From NCBI GenBank assembly GCA_934167305.1, contig CAKPKQ010000001.1:1-64000 (forward strand): a stretch of DNA of 64,000 nucleotides, written 5' to 3'. Origin of the DNA: an uncultured Clostridia bacterium (GTDB taxonomy: Bacteria > Bacillota > Clostridia > TANB77 > CAG-508). This document shows positions 28,735 through 36,087 of this stretch, piece after piece; the first letter of the stretch is position 1, and each line of letters opens with the position of its first letter. Made by a program: the position numbers and the translations under genes. The notes beneath the pieces are model-generated. The model searched no databases, was not told the DNA's origin, and saw only the letters and a list, made by a program, of their open reading frames with translations.

Positions 28735-29793
28735 TTGAATATTACAGAAGTATTAAAAATGATTGCTCCTGGTACTCCTATTAGAGATGGACTTGAGAAC
28801 ATCTTGAAGGCTAAGACAGGTGCTTTAATTGTAATTGGTGATACAAAAGAAGTTTTGGATTTGGTTGATGGTGGTTTTCAATTAGATGTAGATTATACTT
28901 CATCTAGATTATATGAACTTGCTAAGATGGATGGAGCAATTGTACTTAGTAGTGATTTGAAGAAAATTCTTTATGCGAATACTCAAATTATTCCTTCACC
29001 TAGCATAGTGACTACAGAGACTGGTACAAGACACCGTACAGCTGAAAGAACAGCAAAACAGACTGGAGCGCTTGTAATTAGTATATCTCAAAGAAGAAGT
29101 ATAATTACTATATTTAAAGGAAATTATAGATATGTGTTGGAAGACACGGCAAAAGTTATTTCAAAAGCCAATCAAGCACTACAAACCGTTGAAAAGTATA
29201 AGAAAGTGTTTGACAATAAATTGAGTTTATTAAATGAATATGAATTTAATGATATTGTTACACTTGAGAATGTTATAACTGCAATTCAAAGAGCCGAAAT
29301 GGTGATGAAAATTGTTGACGAAGTTCAAAAATCTATATATGAACTTGGAGAAGAGGGAAGATTGCTAGAAATGCAATTAGAAGAGTTAATAGGAGATTTA
29401 GATGAAGAGGAACTATTAATTATAAAAGACTATGTGGCTCCTGGAAAGAAAAGAACTGCAGAAAAAGTTCTTGAAGAAATAAAAAAATTGGCATATGATG
29501 AATTGATGATTTCAGAAAGAATTGCTAAACTGCTTGGATATGAAGACTTTGACTCATATGATGAAGTTGCGGTATATACTAGAGGTTACAGGGTTCTTAA
29601 TAAAATTCCGAGAATGCCAAGTAACATTGTAGAAAATTTAGTAAAATCGTTTAAGTCTTTCCAACATATACTAGACGCTGATTTACAACAACTTGATGAT
29701 GTTGATGGAATTGGAGAGATTAGAGCCAGAACAATAAAAAGTTCTTTAAAACGTATGCAAGAACAATTTGTATTTGACAATTTAATATTGTAA
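28735..29793 (+). CDS. disA: DNA integrity scanning diadenylate cyclase DisA
   Basis: DisA makes c-di-AMP and stalls at branched DNA. The 352-residue protein has the DAC domain with the MDGAIVL (DGA, near residue 66) and GTRHRTAERT (RHR, near 98) motifs, a helical spine and a C-terminal helix-hairpin-helix DNA-binding domain (LQQLDDVDGIGEIRARTI). The start is TTG at 28735, nine bases after GGAGG. An ATG-AGT-TGA triplet run at 28730-28738 overlaps this start, so ATG there gives only two codons. It follows radA after a REP-like repeat. CdaA lies 1.3 kb downstream, giving two c-di-AMP synthases in this region. Confidence 0.96.
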   Translation: MNITEVLKMIAPGTPIRDGLENILKAKTGALIVIGDTKEVLDLVDGGFQLDVDYTSSRLYELAKMDGAIVLSSDLKKILYANTQIIPSPSIVTTETGTRHRTAERTAKQTGALVISISQRRSIITIFKGNYRYVLEDTAKVISKANQALQTVEKYKKVFDNKLSLLNEYEFNDIVTLENVITAIQRAEMVMKIVDEVQKSIYELGEEGRLLEMQLEELIGDLDEEELLIIKDYVAPGKKRTAEKVLEEIKKLAYDELMISERIAKLLGYEDFDSYDEVAVYTRGYRVLNKIPRMPSNIVENLVKSFKSFQHILDADLQQLDDVDGIGEIRARTIKSSLKRMQEQFVFDNLIL

Positions 29794-29891
29794 ATGTATA
29801 ATTGGATTATCGTAAAATGATAGTATTAAATTGTCTATGAAAAAATGTAGCGGAGTATAGTGTGCTCCATAAAAATAGAGGAGAGAAAAGT

Positions 29892-30719
29892 ATGAAAAAA
29901 TTTAAAATAGTATTATTAATTATAGCAATTATATTAGTGGTTGTTGGAATTGTTTTTGTAGGTTATGGATTTTACAAAAAAGCTACAGTTGACATTCAAA
30001 ATCCAGTTGCTACAATAGAAGTAGAAAATTATGGAACTATAAAAGTTGAACTATACCCTGATCAAGCACCAAATACTGTAACAAACTTTATTAGACTAGC
30101 TAATCGTGGTTTTTATAATGGCTTAACATTTCATAGAACTATACCAGATTTTATGATCCAAGGTGGAGACAAAGAGGGTACGGGTTCTGGATCACCAAAA
30201 CTTAGTGATATCAAAGATAATATAAAAGATGATGCTATATACAATATTGAAGGTGAATTTTTAGCTAATGGATATAATAACACACTAAAACATAAAAAAG
30301 GTGTTATATCAATGGCAAGAAAAGACTATAGTAGTTATAGCAGTATAAATCCACAATTGACAACATATGGATATAACTCAGCAGGTTCTCAATTCTTTAT
30401 TATGACAGAAGATAGCACATCATTAGATGGATATTATGCAGCTTTTGGAGAAGTAAAAGAAGGAATGGACGTTGTTGAAAAAATAGCTAATGTTGAAGTA
30501 TACTATAGAAGTTCAGACCTAAAAGAAGGCGAAAGTGCTCCAAAAGATAGTGATGGCAACACAATAGCATCTGATAAACCAAAGGAAGCACCAGTTATAA
30601 AAAGTGTAACTGTAGAAACATATGGAGTTGATTATGGTACACCTAAAACTGTTGAAGAATTTGACATGAATACATGGTATTCAAATTATATAATGAAACA
30701 ATATGGATATTCTAATTAA
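29892..30719 (+). CDS. Membrane-anchored cyclophilin-type peptidyl-prolyl isomerase
   Basis: This 275-residue PPIase has a short basic N-terminus, a membrane anchor (about residues 5-27) and a cyclophilin domain (VELYPDQAPNTVTNFIRLA, GLTFHRTIPDFMIQGGD, SAGSQFFIMTEDS, YAAFGEV). It lacks a lipoprotein box, so it is probably an anchored extracytoplasmic foldase. Residues about 90-135 hold an insertion relative to minimal cyclophilins. The ATG at 29892 lies just after GAGGAGAG; a further-upstream frame start would precede that site. It is followed by a strong terminator. Confidence 0.93.
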   Translation: MKKFKIVLLIIAIILVVVGIVFVGYGFYKKATVDIQNPVATIEVENYGTIKVELYPDQAPNTVTNFIRLANRGFYNGLTFHRTIPDFMIQGGDKEGTGSGSPKLSDIKDNIKDDAIYNIEGEFLANGYNNTLKHKKGVISMARKDYSSYSSINPQLTTYGYNSAGSQFFIMTEDSTSLDGYYAAFGEVKEGMDVVEKIANVEVYYRSSDLKEGESAPKDSDGNTIASDKPKEAPVIKSVTVETYGVDYGTPKTVEEFDMNTWYSNYIMKQYGYSN

Positions 30720-30750
30720 AGAGAAAAGTTTAAAACTTTTCTCTTTTTAT
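30719..30750 (+). terminator. Terminator of the cyclophilin gene
   Basis: An 11-bp stem GAGAAAAGTTT/AAACTTTTCTC followed by five T's immediately after the stop codon. Confidence 0.9.
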
Positions 30751-30757
30751 ATTCTAG

Positions 30758-30784
30758 GAATTTACTCCTAGTAGGAGTAAATTC
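30758..30784. repeat. 13-bp perfect inverted repeat
   Basis: GAATTTACTCCTA and TAGGAGTAAATTC flank a single G. It lies eight bases after the cyclophilin terminator; it could be an operator or a second hairpin. Confidence 0.6.
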
Positions 30785-30803
30785 TGTAGAAGATAAATAT
30801 GCA

Positions 30804-30858
30804 AATTACTAGAATTTCTAGCAGTTTGCACTGCGTAGAAATTCTTTGTAATTTGTTT
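30804..30858. repeat. Long imperfect hairpin with T run
   Basis: An imperfect stem of more than 20 bp (AAATTAC, AGAATTTCTA and CAG pairing with CTG, TAGAAATTCT and GTAATTT) has a loop near 30825 and is followed by eight T's. It looks terminator-like on the + strand although a terminator already lies at 30719-30750. Confidence 0.55.
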
Positions 30859-30945
30859 TTTTTAATTAATTGCCACAAAGTTACTATTGAAATTATTAAA
30901 CATTTGTGTTATAACTAAAAGTAGTTGATTAAGGAGGAAAGTGAA

Positions 30946-31074
30946 ATGGCTAAGAATAAAAAAAATAAAAGAGATTTTGGAAAAATTGCAACTAAAGTTA
31001 TGATAGTAGTATTAACATTAATGATGGTTTTATCAGTTGCAGCATCTTTAATTTATTACATTGTATTAAACTAA
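30946..31074 (+). CDS. Small single-helix membrane protein (DUF4044/Prli42-like)
   Basis: A 42-residue frame reads MAKNKKNKRDFGKIATKVMI then VVLTLMMVLSVAASLIYYIV, a basic head and one membrane helix. AAGGAGG sits six bases before the ATG. The layout recalls the short DUF4044 or Prli42-type proteins of Firmicutes but the match is by pattern only. It lies 34 bases before cdaA and is probably co-transcribed with it. Confidence 0.65.
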   Translation: MAKNKKNKRDFGKIATKVMIVVLTLMMVLSVAASLIYYIVLN

Positions 31075-31108
31075 TATCCTTTAATAAATATAACAAAAGA
31101 GGTAAAGT

Positions 31109-32023
31109 ATGTTTGAAAATTTAAGATTAAATTTCAGTGGAATTTGGAATTCGTTTGTAAGTTACATGTCTGAATTGTCACAAAATCCACTTAAGTTATT
31201 GACACTAATTTTAGATTTAGCAATAGTTGCATATATTTTATATAAGTTTATAGCATATGCAAAAAAATCAAGAGTATGGCAGTTATTAAAAGGTATTTTA
31301 TTTATTCTAATAATTACAGCAATTAGTGATGTTTTGCAACTTAAAATATTGAATTTTATATTAACATTTTTTATGCCATATGGTGTAATTGCATTGATTG
31401 TTATATTTGCGCCAGAACTACGTAGAATGCTAGAACAATTAGGAACAAATAAAATAACTAAATATTTTGGAATAGACAAGGATCTAGAAACAAAAACAAA
31501 AGAAGATGTTTATAAAATTGTTATTGCAGCAACAGAACTTGCTAAAACAAAAACAGGTGGTTTAATTGTTATTGAAAGAGATATTAATATAAATGATATA
31601 ATTGACACTGGTGTAAAGATGGAATCAGAGGTGTCACCACAATTGATAGTAAATTTATTTACACCTAATACACCATTACATGATGGTGCAGTTATTATTT
31701 CAAATAATAAAATAGCAGCAGCTGCATGTATATTGCCACTTGCTGATGACAAGGAAATTGCTAAAGAACTAGGAACAAGGCACCGTGCTGGACTTGGAAT
31801 TTCAAAAGAATCTGATGCAGTTTCAATTATTGTGTCAGAAGAAACAGGTAAAATTTCAGTTGCAATAGATGGTAATTTAATAGCAGATGTAAAAGAAGAA
31901 GCTTTAAGAAATATTTTAATTAAACATGTAATAAACAAAAGATTTGCTGTAGAAAGAAAAAGAAGAATAAGACAATTTAAATTTAAAAAGGAAAATAAAA
32001 AAGAACAAAATGAGAAACATTAA
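31109..32023 (+). CDS. cdaA: Diadenylate cyclase CdaA
   Basis: CdaA is the membrane-bound housekeeping c-di-AMP synthase of Firmicutes. The 304-residue protein has three membrane helices in the first about 100 residues and a DAC domain with PLHDGAVII (DGA, near 192) and GTRHRAGLGIS (RHR, near 223). The C-terminus carries a basic tail longer than usual. The expected partner cdaR and glmM are not adjacent; truA overlaps its end by 14 bases. Confidence 0.96.
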   Translation: MFENLRLNFSGIWNSFVSYMSELSQNPLKLLTLILDLAIVAYILYKFIAYAKKSRVWQLLKGILFILIITAISDVLQLKILNFILTFFMPYGVIALIVIFAPELRRMLEQLGTNKITKYFGIDKDLETKTKEDVYKIVIAATELAKTKTGGLIVIERDININDIIDTGVKMESEVSPQLIVNLFTPNTPLHDGAVIISNNKIAAAACILPLADDKEIAKELGTRHRAGLGISKESDAVSIIVSEETGKISVAIDGNLIADVKEEALRNILIKHVINKRFAVERKRRIRQFKFKKENKKEQNEKH

Positions 32024-32753
32024 ATTAACTATTGAATATGATGGAAAAGACTTTAATGGTTGGCAAAAACAACCTAATAAACTGAATATTCAAGGAGAAA
32101 TTGAAAAAGCAATTCAAAATGTTACAGGTGAGCAGGTGAACTTGATTGGTTCTGGAAGAACAGATGCAGGTGTTAATGCATTTGGACAAGTTGCAAATTT
32201 TAAAATTGATTCTGAATTTCCAATAGAAAAAATGGCAACAGCAATAAATTCTCAGCTAAAAAAATCAATACGTGTAAAAAAAGCTGAGGAAGTATCAAGT
32301 GATTTTCATAGTAGATACAATTGTCATAGTAAAACATATAATTATATTATAGACAACTCAGAACAGGGCTCTGCAATATATAGAAATTTGAGTTATCATG
32401 TTTCAAAAAAATTGAATATTGAAAAAATGCAAAAAGCAATTTCATATTTTATTGGTGAACATGACTTTAGTAGTTTTAAATCTAGTGGAACAAGTAGCAA
32501 AAGTAGTGTAAGAAAAATATATAATGCAACAGTTGAGAGAAAAAATAACAAGATTACAATTAGTCTTACAGGTAATGGGTTTTTATACAATATGGTAAGG
32601 ATTATATCTGGAACCTTAGTAGAAGTGGGACTAAATAACATTGAACCAGAGGAAATACCAAAAATAATAGAAGCAAAAAATAGACAGATGGCTGGAAAAA
32701 CATTACCGCCACAAGGACTATTTCTTATAAATGTAGAATATGATGAAAGGTAG
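32010..32753 (+). CDS. truA: tRNA pseudouridine(38-40) synthase TruA
   Basis: TruA converts U38-U40 in tRNA anticodon stems to pseudouridine. The 247-residue protein begins MRNIKLTIEYDGKDFNGWQK and has the catalytic Asp in GSGRTDAGVNAFGQVANF near residue 52, then FIGEHDFSSFKSSG and FLYNMVRIISGTLVEVG. It overlaps cdaA by 14 bases, which suggests translational coupling. Length is typical. A terminator follows. Confidence 0.97.
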   Translation: MRNIKLTIEYDGKDFNGWQKQPNKLNIQGEIEKAIQNVTGEQVNLIGSGRTDAGVNAFGQVANFKIDSEFPIEKMATAINSQLKKSIRVKKAEEVSSDFHSRYNCHSKTYNYIIDNSEQGSAIYRNLSYHVSKKLNIEKMQKAISYFIGEHDFSSFKSSGTSSKSSVRKIYNATVERKNNKITISLTGNGFLYNMVRIISGTLVEVGLNNIEPEEIPKIIEAKNRQMAGKTLPPQGLFLINVEYDER

Positions 32754-32775
32754 CACATAAAGTGTTACCTTTTTT
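32746..32775 (+). terminator. Terminator after truA
   Basis: An AAAGGTA-g-CAC/GTG-t-TACCTTT stem with a five-base loop and a T run; its left arm overlaps the last codons of truA. Confidence 0.85.
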
Positions 32776-32881
32776 GTAACTATTTAATAATAAAAGACAT
32801 ACAATATAATAAAAAAGGGAGAAAGGTTGAAATATATATTTTTCAACTAGATTAATGCCTTGAGAAAGGAATGAATTTAAT

Positions 32882-33289
32882 ATGAATACATTATTATTAT
32901 TTTTTGCTCTTCCAATTGCTACTATCATATTAGCAATTGTATTACAAAAAATTCTAAATAGTCCTTTACTAGTTGCTGCTACCTTTTTTGCAATTTACTT
33001 AATAGTAACATTTGCAGCATTTGATGCTGACTTTTTGGTTTATGCTATAGCATACACAATACTTGCATATATAACAGCTCTTCTAGTGAATGTAATTTGC
33101 AGATTTATAAAAATGCTTGCAAATCAAAATAACTGTACTTATAGAATAACAGAAAGACCAATTACTATTAGCACAAATTTATCAAGTGATGGAAATGACT
33201 TGACAAGTAATACTACATTATTAACATCAACAAATGCAACATCAAATAATAATTCGGGTGGATGTAGGTGCAATTGCAGAAGAAGGTAA
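32882..33289 (+). CDS. Small membrane protein (DUF2651-like) with Cys/Arg tail
   Basis: A 135-residue protein with three membrane helices in the first about 78 residues, resembling the DUF2651/YbeF-type proteins of Firmicutes by pattern (short helices, FDADFLVYAIAYTILAY). A Ser/Thr/Asn-rich linker (about 95-125) leads to a Cys/Arg end, SGGCRCNCRRR, not seen in that family to my knowledge. AGAAAGGA precedes the ATG. It has its own terminator and stands alone. Function unknown. Confidence 0.7.
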   Translation: MNTLLLFFALPIATIILAIVLQKILNSPLLVAATFFAIYLIVTFAAFDADFLVYAIAYTILAYITALLVNVICRFIKMLANQNNCTYRITERPITISTNLSSDGNDLTSNTTLLTSTNATSNNNSGGCRCNCRRR

Positions 33290-33308
33290 TGAAGGTTAAT
33301 ATTAAATT

Positions 33309-33355
33309 ACACCTTAAATGTTAGAAATGAATTAACATTTAAAGGTGTTTTTTTA
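33309..33355 (+). terminator. Terminator of the DUF2651-like gene
   Basis: A stem ACACCTTAAATGTTA/TAACATTTAAAGGTGT around an AT loop, followed by seven T's. Confidence 0.88.
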
Positions 33356-33446
33356 TTGATTATATTAGTTACTTTTTTATAAAAAATAAAGAATATTACA
33401 AAAATATTACAAATGTATTAAATTTAAATTACAACAATATAATATG

Positions 33447-33475
33447 TTGTTTTTAGATGAAAAATGTTGTAAAAT
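33447..33475 (+). promoter_or_regulatory. Probable promoter of the Tad-like locus
   Basis: TTGTTT at 33447-33452, a 17-base spacer and TAAAAT at 33470-33475, about 45 bases before the first gene of the locus. It is the only promoter-like pair I see in this 230-base gap, and it is weak. Confidence 0.45.
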
Positions 33476-33520
33476 ATATTCTAAGTGATAGAATAAGATA
33501 AAATATGAGGAGGAATAAAA

Positions 33521-34507
33521 ATGGCAATAAATCCAATGCAAAGGAAAGCTCAAAATTCATTTCTTTTAGGAATATTAGTAACACTGTTAATAACAGGTAT
33601 TATAATAGGACTTTTGGTTATTCAATTAACTAAAATGACTAAAGAACAAAAAGCAGCTGAAGCTGCAAAAAAGGAGATATATGTCTTAAAATCAGATGTT
33701 GAATCAGGACAATCTGTAACCTCAGACATGCTAGAAAGTAAAAAAATGGATATAACGGTTATTCCTTCAAATGCCCTAAATCAAGCAGATCTTACAAAAC
33801 AAACAGATGTAAAAGCAGAAGATGGTAAGACTTTAATAAAAAAAGTAAATGTAGTATCAAAAATAAATTTGAAAAAAGGCACAATTATAACATCAGACAT
33901 GATAAAAGTTGAGGGAGAACTTGAAAATGATGTTAGAAAAGTTGAATATAACACAATTGTAATGGGGTCACAACTTGAAAGTGGTAAATATGTAGATATT
34001 AGACTTAAACTACCTAGTGGTGGGGATTATATAGTGGCGTCACATAAAAAAATTGAAATACCTGAAATTGAAGGAACTCCATCATTAAATACAATGTGGC
34101 TTAATTTAAATGAAACTGAAATACTTTCTATAAGTTGCGCACTTGTTGAATCATATAAAATAGAAGGAGCTTTGTTATATGCAACAGAATATATAGAGCC
34201 AGGATTACAAGAAGCCGCTTCAGTAACATACTTGCCAAGTAATGAAACAATTAACTTGATTAAAAAAGATCCTAACTGTGTTAACACAGCAGCTGCAGCT
34301 ATTGCAAATGAGTTAATTAGAATAGACAATGGATCAGAAGAAGATTACAGAGGTAAAAAGGATGTTGTTAGAGTTCCAGTTAATAATGCTTTAAATGAAA
34401 ACTCAGAAACATCAGCAGAAAGCGTAAAGTCAAAATTACAAGAAGAAGCAAAAGCTATGCAAGAAGCAAGACAAAAATATTTAGAGTCTTTAGGTGGAGC
34501 TGAATAA
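33521..34507 (+). CDS. CpaB/SAF-domain-like pilus assembly protein
   Basis: A 328-residue protein with one N-terminal membrane helix (about 14-36) and a domain resembling SAF (KKEIYVLKSDVESGQSVTSDML and, later, INLKKGTIITSDMI), the fold shared by CpaB/RcpC of Tad/Flp systems. Residues about 140-190 contain YVDIRLKLPSGGDYIV, the beta region that follows SAF in CpaB. The C-terminus is charged and helical. It is the first gene of a run with TadZ-like, TadA-like and TadB/C-like genes, which supports the assignment. CpaB is thought to support pilus export across the envelope; here there is no outer membrane. Confidence 0.75.
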   Translation: MAINPMQRKAQNSFLLGILVTLLITGIIIGLLVIQLTKMTKEQKAAEAAKKEIYVLKSDVESGQSVTSDMLESKKMDITVIPSNALNQADLTKQTDVKAEDGKTLIKKVNVVSKINLKKGTIITSDMIKVEGELENDVRKVEYNTIVMGSQLESGKYVDIRLKLPSGGDYIVASHKKIEIPEIEGTPSLNTMWLNLNETEILSISCALVESYKIEGALLYATEYIEPGLQEAASVTYLPSNETINLIKKDPNCVNTAAAAIANELIRIDNGSEEDYRGKKDVVRVPVNNALNENSETSAESVKSKLQEEAKAMQEARQKYLESLGGAE

Positions 34508-34525
34508 AATGAAATGGAGGAATAT

Positions 34526-35218
34526 ATGAAAACAATAGGCTTTATAGGAGCGTATGATAAAACAGATTTAATAGTATATATTGCAAAAATATTTGCAACC
34601 ATGGGAAAAAGAGTTTTAATGATAGATGCTACAATATTACAAAAATCAAAATATATTGTTCCAACGATATTGCCTGCTCAATCATATGTAACTTCATTTG
34701 AAGATATAGACATTGCTGTTGGATTTTATGACTATGATTCTATAAAAAATTATTTAGGAGTTTCAACACTTGATTATGATTACATTTTTATTGATGTAGA
34801 TAATATTGAAGGAATAAATGATTTTAATGTAAAAACAGCAGACAGAAACTACTTTGTAAGTGGATTTGATTCATATTCACTAAAAAGAGGATTAGAAATA
34901 TTAACAGGAATATCTGAAAGATTATCATTAACTAAGGTTTTATTTTCAAAAAACCTTAGTTATCAAGAAGAAGAATATTTTAACTTTTTATCATTAGGGG
35001 TAAAAGTTGATTGGACAGAAGAAACAATATATTTTCCATTTGAACAAGGAGATGCAGGAACTATTATTCAAAATCAAATGGTACAAAAAATTAAGTTTAA
35101 AAAGTTAACACAGCTATATAAAGAAAGCTTAATGTATATAGCTAATCAATTAATAGACACTGAACAAGGACAAAACGAAATGAAAAAGGTGTTTAGACAG
35201 TTAGAAAAAGGAGTTTAA
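34526..35218 (+). CDS. TadZ/CpaE-like P-loop protein, degenerate Walker A
   Basis: This 230-residue protein has a ParA/MinD-like Rossmann start (MKTIGFIGAYDKTDLIVYIA then KIFATMGKRVLMIDA) but no full KGGxGKT motif. TadZ/CpaE proteins localise Tad machines and often carry altered Walker A. The ATG at 34526 follows GGAGG; the ATG at 34514 lies on the wrong side of that site. It is followed two bases later by a second such gene. Assignment rests on fold pattern and context. Confidence 0.65.
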   Translation: MKTIGFIGAYDKTDLIVYIAKIFATMGKRVLMIDATILQKSKYIVPTILPAQSYVTSFEDIDIAVGFYDYDSIKNYLGVSTLDYDYIFIDVDNIEGINDFNVKTADRNYFVSGFDSYSLKRGLEILTGISERLSLTKVLFSKNLSYQEEEYFNFLSLGVKVDWTEETIYFPFEQGDAGTIIQNQMVQKIKFKKLTQLYKESLMYIANQLIDTEQGQNEMKKVFRQLEKGV

Positions 35219-35220
35219 TA

Positions 35221-36063
35221 ATGGCAATTATAACATTTTGTAGTAATGAAATGAAAGAAACAGGACAAACTTTGTCATTGGCAGCAATTGCAACATATAT
35301 GGCAATTGAACATAATTACAAAATATTAATGGTACCTACAGGATTTAATGATTTAACATTAGAAAACTGTTTCTGGAAGTATAATGATATTAGACCAACT
35401 GGAGCATTTAAACAAAATGCTGCAGCTGTTGGTTTAGACTCTGGAGTTGAGGGACTAATAAAAGTAATAAACAGTAATAAAACAAACAATGAAATTGTAA
35501 AAAGTTATTCAAGAATAATCCTAAAAGACAGATTAGATATTTTATTATCTCCAGCTACAAAAATGTATCAAGAATATGTTCAAATTGCACCATATTATTC
35601 AACAATAATACAAACAGCAAACAGATATTATGACCTAGTGTTTGTTGACTTAAGCAAGAAAATGCCTAGAAAAGAAATTGTAGATATATTACAATCTTCG
35701 GACTTAGTTGTAATGAACTTAACTCAAAGATTAAAAACCATTGATGATTTTATGATGCTAAGAGAAAAAAGTGAATTTTATAGAAGAAAAAATATAATTT
35801 TGAATATAGGCAGATATGATAAATTTTCAAAATACAATGATAAAAATATTACTAAATATTTAAAAGAAAGAAAAAATGTATCTGTTGTTCCATATAACAC
35901 ATTATTTTTTGAATCATGTTCAGAAGGAGAAATTGTTGATCTTTTGTTAAAATTAAGAAGTATAACAGATGAAACGGATAGAAATGCAAATTTTGCAAAA
36001 GAACTCAAAAAGTTAGATGACAATATATTAACAAAATTACAAGAATTACAGATGAAAATGTAA
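35221..36063 (+). CDS. Second MinD/CpaE-like P-loop protein
   Basis: A 280-residue protein with the layout of a MinD/ParA ATPase: TFCSNEMKETGQTLSLAAIA in place of Walker A (a signature Lys is present but the terminal GKT reads GQT), then YYDLVFVDLSKKMPRKEIVD as the Walker B region and SSDLVVMNLTQRLKTIDDF. It starts two bases after the preceding gene and has AAAAAGGAG overlapping its end. Two degenerate ATPase paralogues in a row are unusual for a Tad locus. Confidence 0.65.
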   Translation: MAIITFCSNEMKETGQTLSLAAIATYMAIEHNYKILMVPTGFNDLTLENCFWKYNDIRPTGAFKQNAAAVGLDSGVEGLIKVINSNKTNNEIVKSYSRIILKDRLDILLSPATKMYQEYVQIAPYYSTIIQTANRYYDLVFVDLSKKMPRKEIVDILQSSDLVVMNLTQRLKTIDDFMMLREKSEFYRRKNIILNIGRYDKFSKYNDKNITKYLKERKNVSVVPYNTLFFESCSEGEIVDLLLKLRSITDETDRNANFAKELKKLDDNILTKLQELQMKM

Positions 36064-36087
36064 ACTAAAAGGAAGGAGACAAAGGAA

